Shown here piece by piece: positions 42,819-51,762 of a DNA stretch of 64,000 nt. The stretch is taken from positions 2,304,001-2,368,000 of the forward strand of contig NZ_CP049905.1 of assembly GCF_011305535.1 (NCBI RefSeq), given 5' to 3'. The notes under the pieces were generated by a model that saw only the letters and a program-made list of their open reading frames with translations, ran no database searches and had not been told where the DNA came from. The position numbers were made by a program, and so were the translations under genes. Source of the DNA: Diaphorobacter sp. HDW4B. GTDB lineage: Bacteria; Pseudomonadota; Gammaproteobacteria; Burkholderiales; Burkholderiaceae_C. Positions within the stretch are counted from its first letter, which is position 1, and each line of letters opens with the position of its first letter.

Positions 42819-43955
42819 ATGACAACCGATACCGCAGCCCCTTCGTCCGCCCCGAGTGATCCCATGCAGCGCGCCATTGCGCTCGCTCGCAACGCGCTTT
42901 TCATCTCCAACCCCAACCCGCGCGTGGGCTGCGTGATCATGAGCGCCGACGGCACCACCGAACTGGGCAGCGGCTTCACCCAACAGGCTGGCGGACCGCA
43001 TGCCGAAGTGATGGCACTGCGCGACGCGGCGGCACGCGGCTCCGACGTGCGCGGCGCAACGGCTTACGTCACGCTCGAACCCTGCTCGCACCACGGCCGC
43101 ACCGGCCCCTGCTGCGACGCGCTGATCGCCGCCGGAATCGGCAAGGTCGTGGGTGCCATTACCGACCCCAACCCGCGCGTTGCAGGCCAAGGCTTTGACC
43201 GCCTGCGCGCCGCTGGCATCGAGGTCTCGATGGACGACGCGGCAGGCCAGCAATCGCGCGACCTCAACATCGGGTTCTTCAGCCGCATGGTGCGCAAGCA
43301 GCCGTGGGTGCGCCTGAAGGCCGGCATGTCGCTCGACGGCGCAACCGCCCTGCGCAACGGCCAAAGCCAATGGATCACCAGCGAAGCCGCCCGCGCCGAC
43401 GGCCACCGCTGGCGCGCGCAGGCCTGCGCCATCCTCACCGGCATCGGTACCGTGCTGGGCGACGATCCCATGCTCAACGTGCGCCACATCGACACGCCCC
43501 GCCAGCCCCGCGTCGTGATCGTCGACAGCCAACTGCGTACTCCGCCTACCGCCCAACTCTTCGACATTCCGCGCGAAGTGCTGATCTACTGCGCCACGGT
43601 GGACGCTGCACGCCGATCCGCACTCGAAGCACGCGGCGCAAAAGTGATCCACCTGCCCGCCGCCAACGGCCAGGTCGATCTGCAAGCGATGATCCAAGAC
43701 CTGGGCCAGCGCGAGATGAACGAACTGCACGTCGAAGCAGGCGGCACACTCAACGGCGCGTTGATGCAAGCCGGGCTGATCGATGAATGCCTGCTCTACA
43801 TCGCCCCGCGCATTCTGGGTGATGCGCAGACGGCGTTTTCCGGCATGGCGCTCACGCAACTGGCCGACACGCCGCAGATGGCGTTCAAGGAAGTCACGCC
43901 CATCGGCTCCAACCTGCGCATTCGCGCCGTCGTGGCAGACCACGAACGGTTCTGA
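42819..43955 (+). CDS. ribD: Bifunctional riboflavin biosynthesis deaminase/reductase RibD
   Basis: A 378-residue bifunctional enzyme catalysing two consecutive steps from the GTP-cyclohydrolase product to ribitylamino-uracil phosphate. The N-terminal deaminase carries the zinc motif H61-A-E63 and PCSHHGRTGPC (C89, C98). The C-terminal reductase begins about residue 155 (WVRLKAGMSLDGATAL) and shows LHVEAGGTLNGALMQAGLID. No FMN riboswitch is visible in the short gap before it, and other rib genes are not adjacent. It follows pilE on the same strand by 39 bases, so readthrough from the pil operon is possible. Confidence 0.94.
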   Translation: MTTDTAAPSSAPSDPMQRAIALARNALFISNPNPRVGCVIMSADGTTELGSGFTQQAGGPHAEVMALRDAAARGSDVRGATAYVTLEPCSHHGRTGPCCDALIAAGIGKVVGAITDPNPRVAGQGFDRLRAAGIEVSMDDAAGQQSRDLNIGFFSRMVRKQPWVRLKAGMSLDGATALRNGQSQWITSEAARADGHRWRAQACAILTGIGTVLGDDPMLNVRHIDTPRQPRVVIVDSQLRTPPTAQLFDIPREVLIYCATVDAARRSALEARGAKVIHLPAANGQVDLQAMIQDLGQREMNELHVEAGGTLNGALMQAGLIDECLLYIAPRILGDAQTAFSGMALTQLADTPQMAFKEVTPIGSNLRIRAVVADHERF

Positions 43956-44035
43956 TCGCCGAGCACTCCGAAATGAAGCAGTCTTGCACGCCTCACTGAC
44001 TGCGCGGTGGCTTGTAATCTGCTACCTTTGATCGC

Positions 44036-44491
44036 ATGCGCACATTCCATTTGTCCTTACCCGGACTCGTTGCAGCCGTGGCCTTGCTGGGGGCCATGCC
44101 CAGCCACGCGGCCAAGCCGGGCGCGTTTTCCGTCGTCGAGACCAAGTCCGCCATCGGCAACAAGCCCGCCAAGCCGCCGCGCACCAAGAATCGCTGTTTC
44201 ACTGCGGATCAGGTGGACAAGGACGGTTTTCTGTACCCGGACCAATTGCTGGCCCAGCACTTCAAGCAGTGCCGCATCAAGGACAGCAAGCTGATCGGCA
44301 AGAACCGCAAGGAATGGAACGTGCAATGCGGCGGCATGCTGACGGCCGAAGCCTTTCAGGTCAACACGGGCGCGAACTTTCAGTTGAACATCGACGCCAA
44401 GCTGCTCGGCGGCGCGATGAAGCAGACGATCAACTACTCTGCCACGGCACTCAAACGTGCCTGCGTGGCGGATGACAGCAAGCTGGATTGA
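44036..44491 (+). CDS. DUF3617-like periplasmic protein
   Basis: A 151-residue exported protein with a signal peptide (LSLPGLVAAVALLGAMPSHA, cleavage after AHA expected). The mature region has four cysteines (NRCFTADQ, KQCRIKD, VQCGGML, RACVADD) and the spacing C-x(n)-C-x(n)-C of DUF3617 proteins, which often start PGxW after the leader (here PGAF). The family has no established function. It is found as a single gene between ribD and pckG and ends before a strong bidirectional terminator. The assignment is by pattern only. Confidence 0.72.
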   Translation: MRTFHLSLPGLVAAVALLGAMPSHAAKPGAFSVVETKSAIGNKPAKPPRTKNRCFTADQVDKDGFLYPDQLLAQHFKQCRIKDSKLIGKNRKEWNVQCGGMLTAEAFQVNTGANFQLNIDAKLLGGAMKQTINYSATALKRACVADDSKLD

Positions 44492-44527
44492 GCGTCGGGC
44501 GCTTTCACTTTCACGGCGAATCAAACG

Positions 44528-44563
44528 ACAAAAGCCCATGCCTTTGCGGACATGGGCTTTTGT
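44528..44563. terminator. Bidirectional rho-independent terminator
   Basis: ACAAAAGCCCATG and CATGGGCTTTTGT form a perfect 13-bp stem with a 10-base loop, between the DUF3617-like gene and the convergent pckG. Confidence 0.92.
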
Positions 44564-44614
44564 GCCGGTCAATGCACGGGCCGAAGCCCGTAGCAACAGA
44601 ACCTACCGGAGCAA

Positions 44615-46486
44615 TCAGGCAGCCAGACGCTTTTCCAGCGCAGCCTTGATTTCCAGCATTTCCTTGGGCAGCTTGTAGGCGAGCTTGTCGAAGTGCTCAG
44701 TGTGCAGCTTCATTTCCTCGGCCCATGCGGCCTTGTCGATGCTGGTCACGCTGGCGAACTGTTCTGGCGAGAACTCCACGCCGGTCCAGTTGATTTCAGC
44801 GTACTGAGGAGCCACGCCGAACGCGGTCTGCTGGCCTTCGGCCTTGCCTTCGAGGCGGTCGATCATCCACTTCAGAACGCGCATGTTCTCGCCGTAGCCT
44901 GGCCACACGAACTTGCCGTCGGCGTTCTTGCGGAACCAGTTGGTCGTGTAGATCTTGGGCAGAGCGACCTGGCCGATCTTCTCGATCTTCTCGCCCATGT
45001 TCAGCCAGTGCTGGAAGTACTCGCTCATGTTGTAGCCCATGAACGGCAGCATCGCGAATGGGTCGCGGCGCACCACGCCTTGAGCGCCAAACGCTGCGGC
45101 GGTGGTTTCGGAGCCCATGGTCGCAGCCATGTAGACGCCTTCGTTCCAGTTGCGCGCCTCGGTGACCAGCGGCACGGTGGTGGAGCGGCGGCCACCGAAG
45201 ATGATGGCGTCGATCTTCACGCCCTTCGGGTCGTCCCATGCTTCGTCGAGCGCGGGGTTGTTGATCGCGGCCACGGTGAAGCGGGCGTTCGGGTGAGCAG
45301 CCTTGGCGCCGGTTTCCTTGGCGATGGCTGGAGTCCAGTCCTTGCCTTGCCAGTCGATCAGGTGATCGGGCAGCTTGCCTTCGTGGTCCTTTTCCATGCC
45401 TTCCCACCACACGTCGCCGTCATCGGTCAGCGCGACGTTCGTGAAGATCACGTTCTTGTCGAGGCTGTCCATGCAGTTCGGGTTGGTGTGGTAGTTGGTG
45501 CCCGGAGCCACGCCGAAGTAACCGGCTTCTGGGTTGATGGCGCGCAGCGAACCGTCGGCTTGGGGCTTGATCCAGGCGATGTCGTCGCCGATGGTCGTGA
45601 CCTTCCAGCCGTCGAATGCCTTGGGCGGCACCAGCATCGAGAAATTGGTCTTGCCGCAAGCGCTTGGGAAAGCAGCTGCCACGTGCGACTTCTTGCCTTC
45701 GGGGCTGGTCACGCCGAGGATCAGCATGTGCTCGGCCAGCCAGCCTTGCTCCAGACCCATGACGGAAGCCATGCGCAGCGCCAGGCACTTCTTGCCCAGC
45801 AGCGCGTTGCCGCCGTAGCCCGAGCCGAACGACCAGATTTCGCGGGTTTCTGGGTAGTGAACGATGTACTTGGTCTTGTTGCAAGGCCAGCTTGTCGTGT
45901 CCTTTTCGCCAGCCTTCAGCGGAGCGCCGATGGTATGCACGCAAGGCACGAAGTCGCCTTCGGTGCCGATCACGTCGTACACGGCCTTGCCCATGCGCGT
46001 CATGATCTTCATGTTGACGGCCACATAGGCGCTGTCGGAGAGTTCCACGCCCACGTGAGCGATCGGCGAGCCCAGCGGGCCCATCGAGAACGGCACCACG
46101 TACATGGTGCGGCCAGCCATCGCGCCGTCGAACAGCGGATTCAATGTGGCGCGCATTTCAGCGGGAGCCATCCAGTTGTTGGTCGGACCTGCGTCTTCCT
46201 TCTTCTCGGAGCAGATGAAGGTGCGGTCTTCCACACGGGCCACGTCGGACGGGTCGGACCAAGCCAGAAAGCTGCCGGGGCGCTTGGCGGGGTTGAGCTT
46301 CTTGAAGGTACCGGCATCCACCAGTTGCTGGCACAGCGCGTCGTATTCGGCTTCGGAGCCATCGCACCAGTGGATCTTGGCGGGCTTGAGCAGCGCGGCC
46401 ATATCGGCGACCCAAGCGATCAGCTTGGCGTTCTTGACATATGCGGGCGCCTGGATTTCCAGACCTTGCATCGTGGGTGCGTTCAT
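44615..46486 (-). CDS. pckG: Phosphoenolpyruvate carboxykinase (GTP)
   Basis: A 623-residue GTP-type PEPCK converting oxaloacetate plus GTP to phosphoenolpyruvate, the entry to gluconeogenesis. Recognisable are the substrate loop [20 protein letters not shown], the kinase-1a loop [16 protein letters not shown], the metal-binding [20 protein letters not shown], and the guanine-binding GFAM-type end [20 protein letters not shown]. The ATG at 46486 with AGGAAG eight bases upstream replaces 46639. A large inverted repeat lies directly upstream. It is monocistronic, ending at a bidirectional terminator. Confidence 0.96.
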   Translation of the reverse strand: MNAPTMQGLEIQAPAYVKNAKLIAWVADMAALLKPAKIHWCDGSEAEYDALCQQLVDAGTFKKLNPAKRPGSFLAWSDPSDVARVEDRTFICSEKKEDAGPTNNWMAPAEMRATLNPLFDGAMAGRTMYVVPFSMGPLGSPIAHVGVELSDSAYVAVNMKIMTRMGKAVYDVIGTEGDFVPCVHTIGAPLKAGEKDTTSWPCNKTKYIVHYPETREIWSFGSGYGGNALLGKKCLALRMASVMGLEQGWLAEHMLILGVTSPEGKKSHVAAAFPSACGKTNFSMLVPPKAFDGWKVTTIGDDIAWIKPQADGSLRAINPEAGYFGVAPGTNYHTNPNCMDSLDKNVIFTNVALTDDGDVWWEGMEKDHEGKLPDHLIDWQGKDWTPAIAKETGAKAAHPNARFTVAAINNPALDEAWDDPKGVKIDAIIFGGRRSTTVPLVTEARNWNEGVYMAATMGSETTAAAFGAQGVVRRDPFAMLPFMGYNMSEYFQHWLNMGEKIEKIGQVALPKIYTTNWFRKNADGKFVWPGYGENMRVLKWMIDRLEGKAEGQQTAFGVAPQYAEINWTGVEFSPEQFASVTSIDKAAWAEEMKLHTEHFDKLAYKLPKEMLEIKAALEKRLAA

Positions 46487-46514
46487 TGCGGGCTTCCTGA
46501 ATGATGAAAAAACA

Positions 46515-46564
46515 GTTTTTTCAAAGGAAGCGGCATTTGCGAGGAGCACTGCCTTTGAAAAAAC
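46515..46564. promoter_or_regulatory. 13-bp inverted repeat upstream of pckG
   Basis: GTTTTTTCAAAGG (46515-46527) and CCTTTGAAAAAAC (46552-46564) are perfect inverted copies 24 bases apart, beginning 29 bases before the pckG start codon. This is either a two-half-site operator or a 5' leader hairpin governing pckG. No regulator gene is adjacent. Confidence 0.6.
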
Positions 46565-46718
46565 GGCTTTGGCGTTCCGTCGGCAGGCACTGGAAGTCTT
46601 GGGGAAACGAGGCGGGGCGGCCTCACAAAACATCATCAACGCGCGAGTCGGCTGGGATGACGATTTTATGAAGGACCGGGCGATTTGTCTGTTTGTCGGG
46701 ATTGAAATCTATGCAAAC

Positions 46719-46738
46719 GATGCATGAGGTTATGCATC
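46719..46738. promoter_or_regulatory. ATGCAT-containing palindrome in the pckG/DUF11 gap
   Basis: GATGCAT-GAGGTT-ATGCATC is a perfect 7-bp inverted repeat with a further ATGCAAACG just before it. It lies in the 534-base divergent gap 46487-47020, which is AT-richer than its flanks, has poly-A/T runs near 46860-46920 and shows no credible gene. The site may serve either divergent gene. Confidence 0.4.
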
Positions 46739-47020
46739 ATGCGGTGCGCGACCTCCGATGTCGACATTCATGTCATTGAGAGGTCCAACCAAGTTGTCGT
46801 TTTTACAAGGGAAACACCTAGTGCGCAAGATCGCTTAAGCAGTCGCCAGTAATGTCAATCAACGTCAAAATCATTTTCGACACACCCCTAATGATGACTA
46901 TTAAGTAATATGTAACCATAGAAGAGGTGTTGCTTGGACTTGGAGAAAAGTTCAACGCTTCAGTCAATGGTTTCAGCTGGCTGTGGAGCCAGCCCAGTCA
47001 TGGTCACGGAGGAGGGGTAC

Positions 47021-49876
47021 ATGTCGATTTCCAGTTCGGGTATGGCTTTCAAACGGTTGCTTCAGTGGGGGATGTGTGCATCCGTGCTGGTGACGGGCTT
47101 CGCTCAGGCGCAGACCACCGCGCCAGCCAGACCTCGCATTCCCACACTGTCTTGCACAACCCACCCTGCCATCATCAATACCGCCATCGATGGCACGAAC
47201 GGCTACAACAACGCAAGCCCCCGTATTGCCGATTCCACAACGGCAGTGCCGACGAAGGACGAACATTGGGACATGGTGAATTCCACCATTCAGTACCCCA
47301 CCAATGTGGGGGATCAGTACCCGAAGAACTGGACGACTATCTCCCCAAGCAATGCAGAGCCTTACCAGACCACCGATGCGATCGGTTTGGGCGGCATGGT
47401 GATTTTCAATCCGCAGACGGATGTGGATCCCGCCAAATGGTATGGCGCTCCACCGTACACCGATGGTGCCTGGCAGCCCTCTCCGTTCGGGAATGCCACC
47501 TGGCTGGGTGGCGCCAGCCTGCCCCGAGGAACGACCTTCTTCAGGTATCAGTTCGATATGGACCCAAGCGTGGATCCCACCAAATTCGCCTGGAATTTTG
47601 ATTACCTGGCGGATGATGCCGTGCGCCAGATTTGACTGGCGTAACGCTTCAAGACCCCGTCGCGAATGGCTTGCTTGCGACACCTTATAGCTGGCAGTGC
47701 ATGACTACCACGCCGGTGCCGTCCGCCTGTACAGTGACGCCCGTCGTCGCTGGCGACACCACCAAGATCAATCTGCCCACCATCCCGGCGGGAGGCAAGA
47801 TCATGCTGATTCTCTCGGCGAAAACCAAGGGCAGTGGTCTGCCTGCGGTCATCACGAATACCGCCACCGCCATTCCCCCCACCGGTCAGGAAAGCCTCTG
47901 CCCCGTCGTCAACGGCGTGAACCAGTGCAGTTCCAGCGCGTCGATTTCCACCGGGCCGTTCATCAGCATCCAGAAAACGGCGCCATCGGCCGGACCATTC
48001 GTGGCCGGGGATGCGGTCACCTATCAGGTGAAGGTGGCCAACGAAGGCTCCCCCAACGTGACCGGCATCACATTGACGGACCCCCTGCAGACCACCTATC
48101 TGAAAGACGGCACATGGAGCTGTACCGTCCCCGGCGACAGCTTTGCCACCTGCCCGACACCTGCGAACGGCACCATCGACAGCAGCGGCAATCTCCAGAT
48201 CACCGATGCCAGCAGTGCGGTCGTGCCATTGCCCGCTTTCGCGATCAAGGGACAGTCGAGCCTGGTGTTCACCATCAAGGGCACTGTGGACACAGTTCCG
48301 ACCACCTCGGCATTGACGACGGCAACCAATACGGCTTCCGTCACATCCAGCATGGCCGGCACGCAATGCTGGGACGGCACAACGGTTTCGGCACTGCCAT
48401 GCAAGTCGACTGCGAACATCCAATTGCTGCCGAACATGTCGGTGACGCTGGACAAATCCGCGTTGCCCATTGACGGCAGTCTGGTCTATGAAGGCAGCCC
48501 TCTCACCTACACCGTGACGGTCACCAATACGGGTGTCAGAGCCACCAGCGGCACTTTGGCCGACCTCTGGCCCAGCAGTGCATTGACTGCGCCCACGGCG
48601 GAGAACTGCCAGTTGGTGGTGGCCGGTGCGACATCCACGCCTACAGCCTGTCTGGGAGTCCACACCCTGCCCGCGGGTGCGGTGCTGACATACACCGCAA
48701 CGGCGACTGTCATTGCCCCGTCCACCTCCACGGCAACGTTCACCAACACCGCCACATGGACACCCGATGATCTGACGCACACCACCTGCAATCTGGTATT
48801 GGGCGCCTGCCAGAAGGCGGTGACCCACATTGCGTCGAACAAACCGCTGCTTGGCATCACCAACACCGCGTCGCCCGACTCCAATCTGGTTCCGGGAACG
48901 GGAACGACCGCTTACACCATCGTGATCACCAACGACGGCATCGTCACGGTGAGTGATGCCAAGGTGCAGGCAGGCGCAACCACTCCCGCCAACATCACGC
49001 CCACTTCGGTCACCTGCACGGCGGCCGACGGCGCGACTACGGTCAGTCCGCCCAGCGTCTGCCCCACAGGGCTGGCAGTGGCTGGCAGTGGCTGGCAAGA
49101 CCATCTCGAGCAACGCGGATGGCGTCCTGCAACCGGCAGGCTCCTACACTCTGCTGGTGAACGCGACCGTGGATGCCAGCGCTCCGTTCTCCACCACCTT
49201 CGTGATGCCCGCCACCGTAGGCACGGCACAGCCGCAACTGCTTTGCTCGAAGGGCAGCCTGACCGGAGCGACACCGAACGCAGCCTGTCTGGCGTCGGCC
49301 CCTGTGACCACGTCCGGCCCACCGGTGCTGTCACTCACCCACTCGGCCAGCCCCGGCACGGTCGCACCGGGCGGCACCGCCACCTTCACCATCATCGCGA
49401 CCAACACCACGGGCTCGGCCATCACCAATGGGGTGCTGGCGACGGATACCCCTGCCAACCTCACGCTTGGCACTTGGACCTGCACCGCCAGTGGTGGCGC
49501 GGTCTGCGTGCAGTCGGCGCAGCTCACCAAGGCGAGCGGGCCTTTGAACCTCATGGGGCTGAATCTGCCTGTGGGCGGTTCGCTGACCTATACGGCCACC
49601 GGCACGTTGGCCAGCACGCTCAAGGATGGCGACAGCGTGACGCTGAACGCCACGCTGAACTCGGCCACCACGGGCGCCACTTGCTCCACCGGCGCACTGC
49701 CTTGCGCGCAGCCCGCCACCGTGAAGATCAAGGTGGCGGCGACTGGCGAGCCCATGCCGGTGCCTGTTGATGCCGCCTGGATGCTGGCCGCGCTCAGCAG
49801 CCTGTTGCTGGCGGGAGCGGCCATCGCCCAGCGCCGAGCAAGGCAAGCGGGTGCTCGGGAGCGCCATGGCAAGTGA
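47021..49876 (+). pseudogene. DUF11-repeat surface/exported protein, two frame disruptions
   Basis: The first reading frame (47021-47635, after a GGAGGAGGGG ribosome binding site) encodes a signal peptide (LLQWGMCASVLVTGFAQAQ) and a domain ending FDYLADDAVRQI, then stops. A second frame (47617-49090) encodes several DUF11 repeats, for example ADLWPSS and PLTYTVTVTNTG. A third frame (49091-49876) continues with LTHSASPGTVAPGGTATFTI and ends in a hydrophobic segment plus RRARQAGARERHGK. The second-to-third shift coincides with an exact 10-bp tandem duplication. All three pieces are plainly parts of one adhesin-like, cell-envelope protein of about 950 residues. It may be inactive, phase-variable or an assembly error. 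Confidence 0.85.
49071..49090 (+). repeat. Perfect 10-bp tandem duplication causing a frameshift
   Basis: GCTGGCAGTG occurs twice in a row (49071-49080 and 49081-49090) and is followed by GCTGGCAAGA. Removing one unit gives the continuous reading TGLAVAGKTISSNADGV, joining the second and third frames of the DUF11 gene. Confidence 0.95.
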
Positions 49877-49910
49877 GTGGATGCCTGAATTTTCAGGCGC
49901 ATAAAAAACG

Positions 49911-49946
49911 AAAGCCGCCTTGGATTGCATGCCAAGGCGGCTTTTT
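49911..49946 (+). terminator. Rho-independent terminator after the DUF11 gene
   Basis: AAAGCCGCCTTGG and CCAAGGCGGCTTT form a 13-bp stem with an 8-base loop and a T5 tail, 34 bases after the DUF11 stop codon. Confidence 0.9.
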
Positions 49947-49966
49947 CATGTCGAGCGTCGCCAATG

Positions 49967-49990
49967 AAAAAGCCCTGCAATGCAGGGCTT
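49967..49990 (-). terminator. Terminator of the 54-residue membrane protein gene
   Basis: On the minus strand a 10-bp stem (AAGCCCTGCA/TGCAGGGCTT, one-base loop, so effectively shorter) is followed by TTTTT, 30 bases past the small gene's stop codon. Confidence 0.65.
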
Positions 49991-50019
49991 GGGCGAAAAG
50001 CAGCGCGGGAAAAGGCGCG

Positions 50020-50184
50020 TCAGGCCATGCTCACCGCGATGAAGGCCAGCAGCAGCATCATCAAACCGCCCACCACGGGCAGCACCACGGGCATGTAGGG
50101 CACCACGGTCTGGGTGATGTCCGTTGCGTGTGCGGCTTCGACGTCGGCGCGGTTGGGTGCGATGTGGTCGTGATCGTGGGCCAT
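50020..50184 (-). CDS. Small membrane protein, 54 residues
   Basis: A minus-strand ATG at 50184 with an AGGAGA ribosome binding site nine bases upstream opens a 54-residue frame. The N-terminus is rich in His and Asp (MAHDHDHIAPNRADVEAAHA). Then comes a single hydrophobic helix (PVVLPVVGGLMMLLLAFIAV) ending VSMA. A terminator follows the stop. The ribosome binding site, helix and terminator together support a real gene. I do not recognise the family. The His/Asp-rich segment could bind a metal ion or be a charged membrane-anchor tail. It precedes no partner gene: ilvA ends 135 bases upstream on the same strand. Confidence 0.7.
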   Translation of the reverse strand: MAHDHDHIAPNRADVEAAHATDITQTVVPYMPVVLPVVGGLMMLLLAFIAVSMA

Positions 50185-50318
50185 GCGGGAGTCTCCTCGT
50201 TCGTATGAAATGCCGAAATGGGTGGGGGCGGTTCTGGACGATCCGCCTTGATTTCGCCCAAGTTTAAGCGAATGCTGAAAAAACGGGCGGCGGGGTTTAT
50301 CCGGTGGCCGGAAGTTGA

Positions 50319-51527
50319 TTACATGAGATCGGCTTCCATGCCGGAAGCGCGCAGTTGCTCCAGCACCTGCTGCACATGCTCCTTGCCGCGCGTTTGCAGC
50401 ACCAGTTCGATCTCCACGTTCTGCGCGGCCAGCAGGGTGAAGGCGCGCTGGTGGTGGACTTCGTCGATGTTCGCGCCCGCTGCCGCCACGGTGGCGGTGA
50501 TGCGCGCGAGCACGCCGGGCACGTCGCGGGCGCTGACCTTGATGCGGGCGAGCCGCCCCGAGCGCACCATGCCGCGCTCGATGATGGCGGCCAGCAACAG
50601 CGGATCAATGTTGCCGCCGCTCAGCACGAGGCCAACCTTCTTGCCCGTGAACCGCTCGGGATAGCGCACCAGCGCCGCCAGGCCCGCCGCGCCAGCGCCT
50701 TCGACCAGCGTTTTTTCGATTTCGAGCAGCATCAGCACGGCCTGCTCGATGTCGCCTTCCTGCACCAGCACGAGGTCATCCACCAGGCGGGCGATGACTT
50801 CCTGTGTGATCTTTCCGGGGCTGGAGACGGCAATGCCTTCCGCGATGGTCGAGGTGCCCTGTTCGTGGTGCGTGCCCTTGATCGCGTTGACCATCGAAGG
50901 GAAACGCGCGGTCTGCACGCCGATCAGCTCGATGCCGGGCTTGAGCGCCTTGGCCGCCGTGGCAATGCCCGCGAGCAGGCCGCCGCCGCCAATGGCGATG
51001 ACCAGCGTGTCGAGGTCGGGTTGCTCGGCCAGCATCTCCAGCGCCACCGTGCCCTGACCGGCGGCGATTTGCTCATCGTCGTAGGGGTGGACAAAAGAGA
51101 GGCCGCGCTCGTCTGCGAGCTGGTAGGCGTGGGCGCGCGCTTCTTCAAGCGTGTCGCCGTGCAGCACCACTTCCGCACCAAAGCCGCGCGTGCGCTCGAC
51201 CTTCACACCGGGCGTGAAGCGCGGCATGACGATCACGGCCTTCATGCCCAGACGCTGCGCGTGATACGCCACGCCCTGCGCGTGGTTGCCCGCGCTCATG
51301 GCGATCACGCCGCGCGCCTGCTCCTCAGGCGAGAGCTGGCTGAGCTTGTTGCACGCGCCGCGCTCCTTGAACGAGGCGGTGAACTGCAGATTCTCGAACT
51401 TGAGAAACACCTGCGCGCCGACGATTTGCGAAAGCGTCTTGGATTCGACGCAGGGGGTGTCGAGCACCTGGCCTTGTAGGCGGGTGGCGGCACTTTGGAT
51501 GTCTTGGAGTTGGAGCATGGGATGCAT
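50319..51527 (-). CDS. ilvA: Threonine ammonia-lyase (catabolic/ACT type)
   Basis: A 402-residue PLP enzyme deaminating threonine to 2-oxobutyrate. The PLP lysine is K54 in ASFKERGACN. The phosphate-binding glycine loop GGGGLLAG and VLSGGNIDP are visible. A C-terminal ACT domain (about residues 325-402, KVSARDVPGVLARITATVAA) suggests allosteric control. This compact form resembles TdcB/TdcB-ACT proteins as well as short IlvA, so biosynthetic and degradative roles cannot be separated from sequence. ATGs at 51527 and 51518 are both plausible starts. Confidence 0.88.
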   Translation of the reverse strand: MHPMLQLQDIQSAATRLQGQVLDTPCVESKTLSQIVGAQVFLKFENLQFTASFKERGACNKLSQLSPEEQARGVIAMSAGNHAQGVAYHAQRLGMKAVIVMPRFTPGVKVERTRGFGAEVVLHGDTLEEARAHAYQLADERGLSFVHPYDDEQIAAGQGTVALEMLAEQPDLDTLVIAIGGGGLLAGIATAAKALKPGIELIGVQTARFPSMVNAIKGTHHEQGTSTIAEGIAVSSPGKITQEVIARLVDDLVLVQEGDIEQAVLMLLEIEKTLVEGAGAAGLAALVRYPERFTGKKVGLVLSGGNIDPLLLAAIIERGMVRSGRLARIKVSARDVPGVLARITATVAAAGANIDEVHHQRAFTLLAAQNVEIELVLQTRGKEHVQQVLEQLRASGMEADLM

Positions 51528-51598
51528 TTTGGCGCAAGCTTCGAGTCGATTTGGATGACGAAGCCATGCGGCTTCGATGGGCTATCCGTGCATGGGCC

Positions 51599-51691
51599 GT
51601 GAATACAGCCCTTGATACTTTGTTGCGCAGCCTTGCCGTAGGAGAACTACTGTCTGCGGCTGCGACGTCGCGTCTCAAGGGCTGTCTTCAC
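51599..51691 (-). repeat. Structured repeat family 1, copy 3 (divergent, candidate ncRNA)
   Basis: Read on the minus strand, the outer helix is GTGAAGACAGCCCTTGA against TCAAGGGCTGTATTCAC, the middle CGCAGCC/GGCTGCG and the apical hairpin GTAG-TTCTC-CTAC. The loop strands GCAGACA and GGCAA match copies 1 and 2. A TGAATCAC box lies just upstream, as in copy 1. It sits 72 bases 3' of the aidB-like gene in the same orientation. The rest of the 235-base gap 51528-51762 shows nothing else. Confidence 0.78.
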
Positions 51692-51762
51692 TGCAGGTGT
51701 GATTCAAGCGCCCGATGCACTGCAAACGCCCGCACGCAATGTGGGTGCGGACACCCCGTCAT

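Noticed and set aside
44693-46504. 603-codon plus-strand frame opposite pckG
   Set aside because: Antisense to a strongly conserved gene, low-complexity translation, no ribosome binding site.
47130-47150. IPTL motif of sorting signals near the start of the DUF11 protein (RIPTLSC)
   Set aside because: It is N-terminal, directly after the signal peptide, while sorting signals are C-terminal. It is probably coincidence.
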